Source: Methylomonas methanica MC09
GTDB taxonomy: Bacteria; Pseudomonadota; Gammaproteobacteria; Methylococcales; Methylomonadaceae
DNA length: 64,000 bases
Reading direction: 5' to 3'
Assembly (NCBI RefSeq): GCF_000214665.1
Contig: NC_015572.1
Span: forward strand, 4,278,001-4,342,000
Part shown: one piece after another, positions 45,140 through 54,881 of the stretch
How positions within the stretch are numbered: position 1 is the first letter of the stretch
Layout: every line of letters begins with the position of its first letter
The notes under the pieces: generated by a model
Told to the model about the DNA's origin: nothing
The model's database searches: none
The model's input: only the letters and a program-made list of their open reading frames with translations
Made by a program: the position numbers and the translations under genes

Positions 45140-46888
45140 ATGACCAAGCCATTGTCGGTGTTACTGATCGAAGACTCGGAAGACGATGCTCTGCTGCTGG
45201 AACGCGAATTACGGCTGGGCGGCTACCTACCCACCCTGCACCGCGTCGATAGCGCGACGCAACTGGATACAGCTTTAAAGACAACCGACTGGGACGTCAT
45301 CATCACCGATCATAACCTGCCGGGCTTCAGTTCCGAATCGGCTTTACGCATGGTGCATGAAACGGAGCTCGACATACCCATTATTATCGTTTCCGGCAGT
45401 ATCGGCGAGGAAGCGGCGGTAAGGGCCATGAAAGCAGGGGCCAGCGATTACATCATGAAAAACAATATGGCGCGCCTGTCGCCCGCTATCGAGCGGGAAC
45501 TGCGTGACGCCGAAGTGCGTCGCCGGCAACGCGAATCCGAACAAACCATTCGCCATTTAGCTTTTTACGATCCATTAACCCAGCTGCCCAATCGCCGGTT
45601 ACTGATGGACAGGCTGGAGCATGCGTTACTAAGCAGCGCGCGCAGTAAAAATTACGGCGCCTTGCTTTATCTGGATATGGACCATTTCAAAAACCTAAAC
45701 GACACCAAGGGTCATCATTATGGCGACATATTGCTTGGACAAGTGGCGACGCACCTAAAATCCTGTGTGCGTGAAGAGGACACGGTCGCCCGCTTGGGCG
45801 GAGACGAATTTGTAGTGATGCTGGAAAATCTTGACCGCAACGCGGATCATGCGGCAATTCAAGCCAAAGCCATTGGCGACAAAATTGTCTCCACGCTAAA
45901 CCAGCCGTGCTGGTTGAAGAATTACGAGCATTACGCTTCCTGCAGTATCGGTGTTGCGCTATTCCATGGGGACAAAAGTAATCTGGATCATTTGCTTACC
46001 CAAGCCGATACCTCGATGTACGAGGCTAAAAAGGCCGGACGCAACACCTTGCGCTTTTTCGACCCCGCCATGCAAAAAGCCCTGGAGGAAAGAGTTGATA
46101 TGGAAAACGCCTTGCGGCAGGCAATCACCAAACAGCAATTCCAACTGTTCTACCAAATACAGGTGGATACACAAGGCTATCCGCTCGGTGTCGAAGCCCT
46201 GATCCGTTGGCGGCACCCCAGCAAAGGCATGATCCCACCTAGTGACTTTATTCCACTGGCCGAGGAAACCAACCTGATCGAAATGATCGGCCAATGGGTT
46301 TTGGAAACCGCCTGTTTGCAGATCAAGGCTTGGGCGGACTGCTCCTTTTGCCAACATTTGACCATCGCTATCAATGTTAGCGCTCAGCAATTCAAGCTAA
46401 ATAACTTCGTTGAGATAGTGCAAAAAACGGTGGAACGCATCGGTATCGATCCCGCGAAACTGAAGCTGGAATTAACCGAAAGCATGGTCTTGATCAATGT
46501 AGAAGACGCCATTACTAAGATGAAGCAATTGAGAGCCTTAGGGTTTTATTTATCCCTGGACGACTTCGGTACCGGCTATTCGTCCCTGAGCTACCTGAAA
46601 CAACTGCCCTTCAATCAAATCAAGATCGACCGGAGTTTTATCGTCAGCGCCACCTTCGACAGCATCGACGCCTTTCTGGTGCATGTGGTCATCAGCATGG
46701 GACAAAAATTCGGCATGGATGTGGTTGCCGAAGGCGTGGAGACTCAGGAACAGTTCGAACTGCTGGAAATTCTTGATTGCAAAGCCTTTCAGGGGTACTT
46801 ATTCGGCAAACCGATGTCGGGCGGGGACTTGGAAAACCTTTTAGTCAATACACCCAAGTCATCCGCGACAGCCACTCATCCCGCCTGA
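45140..46888 (+). CDS. REC-GGDEF-EAL cyclic-di-GMP enzyme
   Basis: A 582-residue bifunctional c-di-GMP protein. The TTG at 45095 lies inside the previous gene; ATG 45140 (MTKPLSVLLIEDSEDD) is the start. Receiver with Asp57 (ITDHNLPG), then a GGDEF domain with intact RLGGDEFVV at 219-226 and an RxxD inhibitory site five residues before (REED, 211-214), then an EAL domain with VEALIRWRHP and downstream ELTESM and LDDFGTGYSSL. Both domains look potentially active, so it may make and degrade c-di-GMP, switched by phosphorylation. It forms one cassette with the kinase and receiver; a PilZ protein lies 1.5 kb further on. Confidence 0.95.
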   Translation: MTKPLSVLLIEDSEDDALLLERELRLGGYLPTLHRVDSATQLDTALKTTDWDVIITDHNLPGFSSESALRMVHETELDIPIIIVSGSIGEEAAVRAMKAGASDYIMKNNMARLSPAIERELRDAEVRRRQRESEQTIRHLAFYDPLTQLPNRRLLMDRLEHALLSSARSKNYGALLYLDMDHFKNLNDTKGHHYGDILLGQVATHLKSCVREEDTVARLGGDEFVVMLENLDRNADHAAIQAKAIGDKIVSTLNQPCWLKNYEHYASCSIGVALFHGDKSNLDHLLTQADTSMYEAKKAGRNTLRFFDPAMQKALEERVDMENALRQAITKQQFQLFYQIQVDTQGYPLGVEALIRWRHPSKGMIPPSDFIPLAEETNLIEMIGQWVLETACLQIKAWADCSFCQHLTIAINVSAQQFKLNNFVEIVQKTVERIGIDPAKLKLELTESMVLINVEDAITKMKQLRALGFYLSLDDFGTGYSSLSYLKQLPFNQIKIDRSFIVSATFDSIDAFLVHVVISMGQKFGMDVVAEGVETQEQFELLEILDCKAFQGYLFGKPMSGGDLENLLVNTPKSSATATHPA

Positions 46889-46917
46889 AATCTTTTCACC
46901 GACCTCTCGCCGCAAAG

Positions 46918-48213
46918 CTAATCACGCAATCGGCTTTTACCGCCTCCCATACCCGGTTTTTTCCGCCCCGTACCCCCAGAACGCCTTTTATCCGCGAGAC
47001 GCGATTTAGCGGGATTTTTATTCGGCGTAGCGGGCTTCTTTTCGGGCGATTTGGGCTTGCTGTTGGTCACGTTTAGCGAGACTCTTTCATAACCGGTATC
47101 GGCCACTTGCGGAATCGTTTTTTTCAACACTTTCTCAATGGCGGCCAATAGATAGGCCTCTTCCGGATCGACCAGGGAAATCGCCTGTCCCTCTGCGCCC
47201 GCCCGCCCGGTGCGGCCGATGCGGTGCACATAATCTTCCGCCACTTGCGGTAAATCGAAATTGACCACGTGCGGCAATTGATCGATATCCAAGCCGCGCG
47301 CGGCAATATCGGTAGCGATCAAGGCCGTGATCTTACCGGCTTTGAACTCTTCCAAAGCCCTGACTCTGGCCCCCTGACTTTTATCGCCATGCAGGGCGGC
47401 ACAGCGGATGCCGTCCTTGATCAATTGTTTAGCCAAGCGGTCGGCGCCGTGCTTGGTGCGGACAAATACCAACACTTGCTGCCAATTCCCGTTGCCGATC
47501 AAGTACGACAACAGCTCTCGCTTGTATTCCCGCTTGATCGGATAAACCAGTTGCGACACGGTATCGGCCGCGGCATTTTTTTTGGCAACGGCAATTTCCA
47601 CAGGGTCATTTAAAATCTGCTCGGACAACGCACTGATTTCCGGCGCATAGGTGGCCGAGAACAACAGGTTTTGCCGTTTGGCGGGCAACAAGGCGATGAT
47701 TTTACGTATATCGCGAATAAAGCCCATATCCAGCATCCGGTCGGCCTCATCCAGTACAAAATGTTGGACGTGAGACAGACTCAGATGCTGCTGATGAATC
47801 AAATCCAGCAGACGCCCCGGTGTGGCAATCACTATATCCGTGCCGCGTTGAATTTTTTGAATCTGCGGATTAATGCTGACACCGCCATAAATCGCTTCGG
47901 CAAAAAACGGCAGATGCTTTCCATAAGTTCTGACACTTTCATACACCTGCATGGCCAGTTCGCGAGTAGGCGTCAAAATTAAGACTCTCACCGGACGCGG
48001 TTTTTGCGGTATCGCTTGGCTATGTAGAATCTGCAACAACGGTAAAGTAAATCCCGCCGTTTTTCCGGTCCCGGTCTGCGCCCCGGCCAAAACGTCTCGC
48101 CCCTGCAAGATAACTGGAATGGCTTGGGCCTGAATCGGCGTGGGTGTTTGATAGCCTTGTTCCGCTACAGCCTGAAGCAACTGCTCGGAAAGAGCCAATT
48201 CTGAAAACAACAT
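46918..48213 (-). CDS. rhlE: DEAD-box RNA helicase RhlE-like
   Basis: A 431-residue RhlE-type RNA helicase. Motifs in order: Q motif ([18 protein letters not shown]), Walker [38 protein letters not shown] in FSATYAPEI, and the C-terminal [10 protein letters not shown]. The disordered tail is basic ([23 protein letters not shown]), typical for RNA binding. Likely roles are ribosome assembly or mRNA remodelling. ATG 48213; the gene is divergent from the PilZ gene and converges on the REC-GGDEF-EAL gene. Confidence 0.93.
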   Translation of the reverse strand: MLFSELALSEQLLQAVAEQGYQTPTPIQAQAIPVILQGRDVLAGAQTGTGKTAGFTLPLLQILHSQAIPQKPRPVRVLILTPTRELAMQVYESVRTYGKHLPFFAEAIYGGVSINPQIQKIQRGTDIVIATPGRLLDLIHQQHLSLSHVQHFVLDEADRMLDMGFIRDIRKIIALLPAKRQNLLFSATYAPEISALSEQILNDPVEIAVAKKNAAADTVSQLVYPIKREYKRELLSYLIGNGNWQQVLVFVRTKHGADRLAKQLIKDGIRCAALHGDKSQGARVRALEEFKAGKITALIATDIAARGLDIDQLPHVVNFDLPQVAEDYVHRIGRTGRAGAEGQAISLVDPEEAYLLAAIEKVLKKTIPQVADTGYERVSLNVTNSKPKSPEKKPATPNKNPAKSRLADKRRSGGTGRKKPGMGGGKSRLRD

Positions 48214-48359
48214 TGATTAACCTAAAATAAGCGCCGTATCTAACGGCAAATAAAATCATACCGCGAATGGTATTTTTATAAAAAACCTATACAATTCAAT
48301 ACGGCTATAAAAAAACAATCTTAGGCAGGCAAGCACAAACGCTAGAGGGAGAAACCCGC

Positions 48360-48719
48360 ATGAAGCCGGAAAAACGCATACACAAACGCATCAAGCCCAA
48401 AGGCTTGCAAGCCGGGTTAATTTTTAACTCGGAACAACAAGAAATCGCCTTGGATGCGGACATTATAGACATTAGCTATACAGGCATCCGGGTTAAATTA
48501 AAACAACCCATCGCTGCGGATATGGTCGGCAATATCCGAATAAATATGCTATTGCCGGAGTCGAATACGCCTTTCTGCGTGCACGGCATTTTAAAACATC
48601 AAGCCTCGAACGACGAGTGCGGTTTGCATTATGTCGATCATGTACACGGTTCCATCGACGACCTGATGTTCGAATGCGTGGAATTGGACGAAACCACGGT
48701 ATTGATCAAAACCACGTAA
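48360..48719 (+). CDS. PilZ-domain c-di-GMP receptor
   Basis: A 119-residue single-domain PilZ protein. The c-di-GMP-binding RxxxR motif is at the N-terminus (RIHKR with flanking Lys/Arg) and the second motif is DISYTG, matching the D/N-x-S-x-x-G consensus. The DNA upstream has GAGGGAGAAAC as Shine-Dalgarno before ATG 48360. Such proteins switch partners such as pili, flagella or polysaccharide synthases when c-di-GMP rises. A REC-GGDEF-EAL enzyme lies nearby on the same strand, beyond the helicase. Confidence 0.9.
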   Translation: MKPEKRIHKRIKPKGLQAGLIFNSEQQEIALDADIIDISYTGIRVKLKQPIAADMVGNIRINMLLPESNTPFCVHGILKHQASNDECGLHYVDHVHGSIDDLMFECVELDETTVLIKTT

Positions 48720-48761
48720 TCTCATCGCCCCGGTTAAAGGCCTCCCACAATCCCTTTTCAG

Positions 48762-51536
48762 TTAACTGGTGATGACAAAACGCACAGCATCCAGCCTTAA
48801 TTGGGCATCCTGGATGCTTTCGTGCGCCAGCATGGTCATTTCCTTTAATTGTTGAATTTCCTGATCCTTGATACCCGGATTGATTTTTTTCAACCTGACC
48901 ATGCGCTTGATCTCACCGGTTAAGGCCGCAATCATACGGTTGTTGCTTTCGGCGATCAAGTCTTGCATCAACGTTTTGGCGTTTTGTTCGCCAACGTTAA
49001 TCATATCTTGTATATGTTGACGCTGACTGCTCAAGAACTGGCTGATCTGCTCCTTATCGATACTCTCCGGGGTATCGAGCATGGAATCGTGCGGAATGAC
49101 AGCGGTTAAATCCTTTTTATTCTGGTCGATCAAAATTCTGAGCGGCGTATGCGGTAAAAAACGACCGATCTGCAATTCCGCCGGCGCGCTGCATTCCACC
49201 ACGAATAATAATTCCAATAAAAATTGCCCCGCTTTCAACTTAGGCTGCTTAATAACACTGACCGCCGCATTGCCGGTTTCACTGGACAACACCAAGTCCA
49301 TGGCCGACAGCACCATGGGATGTTCCTGCGTCAAAAACTGCATGTCTTCCCGTGCCAACGCAATATCCCTATCCACGGTAACGGTCAAGCCGTCGTCCTG
49401 CAACATGGGGAAATGCGCGATACGCAAATTCTCGCTCGGCCATAGAATATGGCAATCCTTGGAATGATACTCAACATCCACCCCATAACAGTCGAACAGA
49501 GCTTCCATGTAAGGCCATAAACTGCCGTCGTTTTCGATGGTTTTCAGTTGCTGTATCAGTTCGGCCGCTTCCACCGGGCGGCAGGAGTTCAGTTCCAATA
49601 ACTGGTCTCGGCCATTTTGCAATTCAGCTTCGATTTTCCCAGTGAGGGCTCTGGTCTCGGTTATGAAATCATCGATATCGGCCTGATCCTGGTCAGCCAA
49701 TAACACCTTAAGCCGAGTATCCAACTGCTTGGCCACCTGACCGGCCGCGGAGCAATTATGCCTAAAGGCATCCAAACCTTCTTCGTACCAGCGAAATAAC
49801 AAATGCTGCGGACTATTTTCTAAATAGGGAATGTGGATTTGAATCACCTGTTTTTGGCCGATTCGGTCCAGCCGGCCGATCCGTTGTTGCAGCAAGTCCG
49901 GGTTATGCGGTAAATCGAACAAAATCAAATGCCGGACGAATTGGAAATTTCGACCCTCGCTACCGATTTCCGAACACAGCAATACTTGCGCCCGGCTGTC
50001 GTCATCGGCAAAAAATGCCGCGGCCCGGTCCCGCTCGACGATACTCATGCCTTCGTGAAACACTGCCGCTACATGCCCCAAATGTTGGCGCAATAATTGT
50101 TCCAGCTGAATCACCGTCTCAGCGCGTTGACAAATCAACAAAGCCTTTTCGTCACCCAATGCCTTTAACTTATCCACCAACCACACGAAGTACGGACTGC
50201 CTGCCAAATCGGTGCCCGGTTCGCCCTGTAACGGATAGCCGTACCGTTGACGGTCAGGAAAGCCTTGCACGGTATGTCTGGAATTTCTGAACAAGATCCG
50301 CCCCGTGCCATGATGATCCAATAGCAACTTGATCAATTCTTCCCGCACGTTGGCATCTGTCGGCTGTGCGTTGAATTGTTGCAGCAGAGCTTCGACATTG
50401 TCATACTGCAACAAACTCTTCAGCCGCGCCTGCTCGTCCGCAGTCAATGCTTGAGCCGAGATCAAGCGGTTGGCCAACTCGGCCACGGGGGCAAATTGAC
50501 TTTCTTCCGCGACAAATTGCCGGAAACTGTAAAAACGGTCCGGATCAAGCAAGCGTAAGCGGGCGAAATGGCTTTCCTTACCTAATTGCTCCGGCGTCGC
50601 CGTCAGTAAAATCAAGCCATCAACGCTATTGGCCAGTCGTTCGACAAACAGGTAGTCCGCGCTGGGCGACGCTTCGCTCCATTCCAGATGGTGGGCCTCA
50701 TCGACCACCACCATATCCCAGCCGGCATCCAAAGCTTGTGCCTGGCGCTCTGGAAAGTCGGCAAAAAACTGCTGGCTGCACAGCACCCATTGTTCAGTCG
50801 AAAATGGATTGTCATTATCCTCCTGACACGCCATACAACGAGTTTCGTCCAACAGGCTGAAGCGTAGGTTGAAGCGGCGGATCATCTCCACCAACCATTG
50901 ATACATCAGGGCTTCCGGGACTAGAATCAAAACACGCTGACTCAAGCCATTAATCAAGCGGTGTTGCAGAATCAAACCCGCTTCGATGGTTTTGCCCAAT
51001 CCCACCTCGTCGGCCAGCATAATCCGGGGGGCAATGCGGTTGGCGGCTTGATGGGCAATGTATAACTGATGCGGTATCAAAGCGGCCCGCGCGCCCTGCA
51101 AACCCTTGACCGCAGATTGTTGATGCTGTTGCTGACGCCGCCAGGTTTCATAGCGCAAACTAAACCAGGCGCTGGGATCGAACTGTCCGGTAAACAAACG
51201 GTCTTGCGGCTTATTGAACTGAATGTGATGATTCAATTCCATTTCATCGATTTGTTGAAGCCGGCCCTCCTCATCCAACCCGAAATAACTCAACAATCCA
51301 TTGTGTTGCTGCACTTGTTGTACGGTAATTTTGCAATATTCGGTGGATTCAACCTTATCGCCTTCAACAAACTGTACGCGGGTCAACGGCGCATTGTCCC
51401 GCGCATAAACCCGCTTGTCGCCAGTGGCAAGAAACAATACCGTAACGCGGTTAAATTCCGCCTCTAAAATCATACCTAAACCGAGTTCCGACTCGGTATT
51501 GCTAATCCAGCGTTGGCCGGGAATAAAATCGTTCAT
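48762..51536 (-). CDS. rapA: RNA polymerase-associated helicase-like protein RapA
   Basis: A 924-residue SWI2/SNF2 ATPase that helps recycle RNA polymerase after termination. The N-terminus (FIPGQRWISNTESELGLGMIL) carries the tudor-like RapA region; Walker A is MLADEVGLGKTIEAG, the DEAH box is VVVDEAHHLEWS, motif III LLTATPEQLG, and the helicase C-terminal half has LLCSEIGSEGRNFQF and QRIGRLDRIGQ. The C-terminal RapA-specific domain is present. Length is slightly below E. coli RapA (968). It lies 22 bases downstream of the giant ligase gene on the same strand. Confidence 0.96.
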   Translation of the reverse strand: MNDFIPGQRWISNTESELGLGMILEAEFNRVTVLFLATGDKRVYARDNAPLTRVQFVEGDKVESTEYCKITVQQVQQHNGLLSYFGLDEEGRLQQIDEMELNHHIQFNKPQDRLFTGQFDPSAWFSLRYETWRRQQQHQQSAVKGLQGARAALIPHQLYIAHQAANRIAPRIMLADEVGLGKTIEAGLILQHRLINGLSQRVLILVPEALMYQWLVEMIRRFNLRFSLLDETRCMACQEDNDNPFSTEQWVLCSQQFFADFPERQAQALDAGWDMVVVDEAHHLEWSEASPSADYLFVERLANSVDGLILLTATPEQLGKESHFARLRLLDPDRFYSFRQFVAEESQFAPVAELANRLISAQALTADEQARLKSLLQYDNVEALLQQFNAQPTDANVREELIKLLLDHHGTGRILFRNSRHTVQGFPDRQRYGYPLQGEPGTDLAGSPYFVWLVDKLKALGDEKALLICQRAETVIQLEQLLRQHLGHVAAVFHEGMSIVERDRAAAFFADDDSRAQVLLCSEIGSEGRNFQFVRHLILFDLPHNPDLLQQRIGRLDRIGQKQVIQIHIPYLENSPQHLLFRWYEEGLDAFRHNCSAAGQVAKQLDTRLKVLLADQDQADIDDFITETRALTGKIEAELQNGRDQLLELNSCRPVEAAELIQQLKTIENDGSLWPYMEALFDCYGVDVEYHSKDCHILWPSENLRIAHFPMLQDDGLTVTVDRDIALAREDMQFLTQEHPMVLSAMDLVLSSETGNAAVSVIKQPKLKAGQFLLELLFVVECSAPAELQIGRFLPHTPLRILIDQNKKDLTAVIPHDSMLDTPESIDKEQISQFLSSQRQHIQDMINVGEQNAKTLMQDLIAESNNRMIAALTGEIKRMVRLKKINPGIKDQEIQQLKEMTMLAHESIQDAQLRLDAVRFVITS

Positions 51537-51558
51537 GAATAGTTAAATAACAGGTTTT

Positions 51559-54500
51559 TTAACCCTTAGATGGGCGAATGGCTTTATTTTGACCGGCTAA
51601 GAAAACAAAACAAATCAAATAAAACAGTAGCGTCAGTCTCGGTTCATCGAATGGGCTATCGACAAATCCGACCACAAGAAATCCGGACAAACTTATTAGG
51701 CCAATAGCAGCGTAACTATCGTTAATGGCTATGCCTTTGCCAAAAACCAATAGGCAATAAACGACAAAACAGCTAAAAACAATAAGACCAAACCATCCTT
51801 GTTCAAATAAGACTTGCACCCAAATATTCTTTATATGCCAAGGTAAATGGTTGTCTGTAGAAAAAAACCAGTGATCCATGGCGTCAGTAAAATCGCTATT
51901 TTGAATAAGGTCGTTGCCGTCTGCATCAAGTAAATGCACGGATTTTATATCGATCACGGTGTCTCTGACACCATTGTATAAACTCAATTTGACCGGGCGC
52001 CTGAATAGGCTGTTAAAAAAGCCATCGCCTGCGGCAAATTTTTTTGTGTCGACCGTCTTTTCCACGTGTTGCCATTCTTCGCCGGCAACCGCTGGTATCT
52101 GAAATGTTTGCCACACACAGTTGAACGAATAGAGTAAGGCCTTTTCGCAGATAGGAACGGTTAACACTGATTTACCGGAGTTACCCCGAACATCTATCAA
52201 CAATTTATACTGTGCGCGTGGAACGACAGCAATTTTTTGCTCAAAATATAACGAATCGCCAGACCATAGCTTCAAGAATCGTCCGTCAGCTCCATTTTGA
52301 AATTGATAGGTGGCCGGCAGTGTGTTTTCCGAATTCCTCCAGTAATAGGTTCTGGGATAACTGCCCAATCCCATTCCAATAACATCCACCGATAGGTCAT
52401 CATCCATCATGTCGATTGCGTCTTGCCAATGATCTTTCCTGATTTGATAATCTTTACCGACCAGACTGAATCTCTCCTGAATATACTTACCTTGAAAAAC
52501 CGGAATAATTACAATAGCCACCAACAACAAAGTCGCGGGGACATATAAAACCTTACTCCAAGACCAGCTTTTTATATGTTTTAATTTAAAAACAAGAACA
52601 ATCGTAAAAACGATCATTTCCACAAAAAGCCCTATATAAGGACCTCTGGAAAAGGTCACCATGACCACGTATATCGATAGTGCAAATATCCCCATTGCAG
52701 CGGCCACCTTATATAGTTTAATCCGCTCCCCCATAACTAAAATCAATATAAATGGCACGGTCAACATTAAATAGTCGTCAATATGCCCGCCGCCTGTATG
52801 CATGCTGGAAAAGCTGGCAGTTATGCGGTACTCGGAATCATAATTAGCCCACCCGGAAAAAACAATTCTCTCCCAAATCGAAATAAGAATAACGCCTGTC
52901 AGACCGACCAATATTCCGACGGAAAAATACCTTTTGGCTCTGACAATATTCATTTCCGCCGCGAACAAGGGCAATAACATAACCGCCCAAACAAAGCCTT
53001 TGACAATCCTCAACGCATTGAACCGACTGTAATAGTTTACAAGCGCGTTATCGTCCAAATCCGGCAATGGCAGCATCCCCTGCACAAGACTGGCCGAGTA
53101 ACTGATAAGCAGTAAAAACAATATCAGGTAGAAAAATCGTCCGAAACGGGCTACTCCGATAGAGGATATATGCCATCGTCCCGAAAAAAGACCCATGGCA
53201 ACTGTAACCAATAGGAAATAATCAATTTCGTTAAAAAATAATCGCCCCGATGAAACAGTAGTATCCAGAACAGGCACCAACGCGGGAATAGCCACTAACC
53301 AGAAACGAGGGAACTTCCATAATAAAATAATGTAAGCCGATATCCCTAAAAACATCGTTATAGAGAAAACCGGATATTCTAAAATCTGCCAGATGGAAAA
53401 TCCGATTAACAGGAGCCCGAAAACCCGATAAGCCCATCCGACTGGCTCTAGCGGATCATCCAATTCCACCAGAACGGCCTGCGGTTCCGGTTTGGGCGTG
53501 GTACCGAACGATTGGCCCTGATCGCGAAAACGAACCTGATCAGACCGGCTTTCCCCCGAAGCATTCGCCATAAAATAATTCATCCAATAAAACCCAAGCC
53601 AACCGGATGCAGCTGCAATAATCGCATTGGTAGGGTCGGGGTGTTTCACCGAGAAAAATAACTTTCCGCTTTCCATTATTACGGCTAATACAAAGGCTGT
53701 AAATACCGCTAAATTTAGTTTTCTAAAAATAATTTTCGGTAAAAGATATACTGCAATACCGATGGGAATATACATCATCAACACGTATAAGAGGCTGGTC
53801 AAAGCCGCCGTCTCCGGTTGAAAATAATGGTAATAAAATGGCAACCACTTTATATGTGCAATATTATCCGACAACTGCTCCTGACTGACTCCGGCGTTAA
53901 TTCTCCAGCCGTTGAAGTAGGCCAATACCGCTAAATACGGAAATAGCAACAGCCCTAGATAGTGCCTCAAATAGACCAATACCCATGATAAATCGGTCTT
54001 GCGCTGAAACAGTTGAAACCCGGCGACAATGCCGATAAAGCGGGTAATCACTGCAAGGCCGGAAAAATAGCCGGAAATCAGAAATATCTGTATCGATTCG
54101 ATCAACAACCCAAAACCAAAGGCTAACGCCGTTATCAAGCGCGGACTGAGATAATGTTTTTTGAACCAACGGAAAAAGAAAAATCCAACGGGTACGGAGA
54201 GCGCAACCTGCGTTACGCTCCATCCAAAATAAAACAAACCACCTTTCGAACCACGAATAGTCCATGCGATTTTATCTGTAGAAATATTAGTTAGTTCGGC
54301 AAACGAGGTAATAAAATCAAATGGAAATAATGCGTGCAATAGATACGCAAGCAAATAAAAAACCAACACATTATCAAGGCTATCTCGATCATGCGAAATG
54401 TTATGCAACGAACTGACGATACGCCAACCAAAAACCGACCAAATTACTATCCCGGCAACCGACCCTATGCTCTCGGCCAGTAAATCATTGAGCGACACGG

Positions 54501-54861
54501 TACGGGGTGGAAAAAACTGTTGCAAAAACTCGATGCCAATCGCCAGTACCAAGCTTACGATCAAGACTGTCGTTGTCTTAAGCAGCCTTACAAACGAATG
54601 TTCCTTTCGGGTATGAATCTGCGCGCAAAACAAAAACGAAAACGGAACATACAACAGTATATTGGCTATCCAATCGGCCCTTGCGTAAGGGCCCAGGTTT
54701 AACCAGGGTATGGATTTGAAGCGCGATAGTGCTGTATCGAAACTTAAATTGTTAAATTCCAAAGGCACCAAACTGCCGTATACGATAAAAAAGGCATAAC
54801 AAAGTAGCAACGGCAAAACGTGTTTGCTGACTCTGTCGTGCACCAGCTCCAAACTATTCAT
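51559..54861 (-). CDS. giant VanZ x3 / O-antigen-ligase-like membrane protein
   Basis: A 1100-residue polytopic protein. The first ~430 residues hold three VanZ-like units in tandem: about 15-145 (NILLYVPFSFLF, PPRTVSLNDLLAESIGSVAG), 165-290 (VALSVPVGFFFFRWF, LLIESIQIFLISG) and 310-430 (MMYIPIGIAVYLL, IMESGKLFFSVKHPDPTNAI). After a linker, residues ~475-800 and the last ~100 form a Wzy/WaaL O-antigen-ligase-like domain with the TFSRGPYIGLF loop. Between them sits a ~150-residue extracytoplasmic beta-rich insert (GRFLKLWSGDSLYFEQKIAV, VHLLDADGNDLIQNSDFTDAMDHW), perhaps carbohydrate binding. Probable role: polymerising or transferring a surface glycan. Start ATG 54861. AT-richer than rapA. Confidence 0.85.
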   Translation of the reverse strand: MNSLELVHDRVSKHVLPLLLCYAFFIVYGSLVPLEFNNLSFDTALSRFKSIPWLNLGPYARADWIANILLYVPFSFLFCAQIHTRKEHSFVRLLKTTTVLIVSLVLAIGIEFLQQFFPPRTVSLNDLLAESIGSVAGIVIWSVFGWRIVSSLHNISHDRDSLDNVLVFYLLAYLLHALFPFDFITSFAELTNISTDKIAWTIRGSKGGLFYFGWSVTQVALSVPVGFFFFRWFKKHYLSPRLITALAFGFGLLIESIQIFLISGYFSGLAVITRFIGIVAGFQLFQRKTDLSWVLVYLRHYLGLLLFPYLAVLAYFNGWRINAGVSQEQLSDNIAHIKWLPFYYHYFQPETAALTSLLYVLMMYIPIGIAVYLLPKIIFRKLNLAVFTAFVLAVIMESGKLFFSVKHPDPTNAIIAAASGWLGFYWMNYFMANASGESRSDQVRFRDQGQSFGTTPKPEPQAVLVELDDPLEPVGWAYRVFGLLLIGFSIWQILEYPVFSITMFLGISAYIILLWKFPRFWLVAIPALVPVLDTTVSSGRLFFNEIDYFLLVTVAMGLFSGRWHISSIGVARFGRFFYLILFLLLISYSASLVQGMLPLPDLDDNALVNYYSRFNALRIVKGFVWAVMLLPLFAAEMNIVRAKRYFSVGILVGLTGVILISIWERIVFSGWANYDSEYRITASFSSMHTGGGHIDDYLMLTVPFILILVMGERIKLYKVAAAMGIFALSIYVVMVTFSRGPYIGLFVEMIVFTIVLVFKLKHIKSWSWSKVLYVPATLLLVAIVIIPVFQGKYIQERFSLVGKDYQIRKDHWQDAIDMMDDDLSVDVIGMGLGSYPRTYYWRNSENTLPATYQFQNGADGRFLKLWSGDSLYFEQKIAVVPRAQYKLLIDVRGNSGKSVLTVPICEKALLYSFNCVWQTFQIPAVAGEEWQHVEKTVDTKKFAAGDGFFNSLFRRPVKLSLYNGVRDTVIDIKSVHLLDADGNDLIQNSDFTDAMDHWFFSTDNHLPWHIKNIWVQVLFEQGWFGLIVFSCFVVYCLLVFGKGIAINDSYAAIGLISLSGFLVVGFVDSPFDEPRLTLLFYLICFVFLAGQNKAIRPSKG

Positions 54862-54881
54862 GAAAATCGGGCGTTAAACAA

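Noticed and set aside
46777..47076. 99-residue frame spanning the end of the EAL protein and the helicase tail
   Set aside because: Out-of-frame shadow of both flanking genes.
51559..54861. Possible frameshift joining two genes (VanZ protein and O-antigen ligase)
   Set aside because: The frame is continuous through a normal linker with no internal stop or start signal, so a real fusion is the simpler reading.
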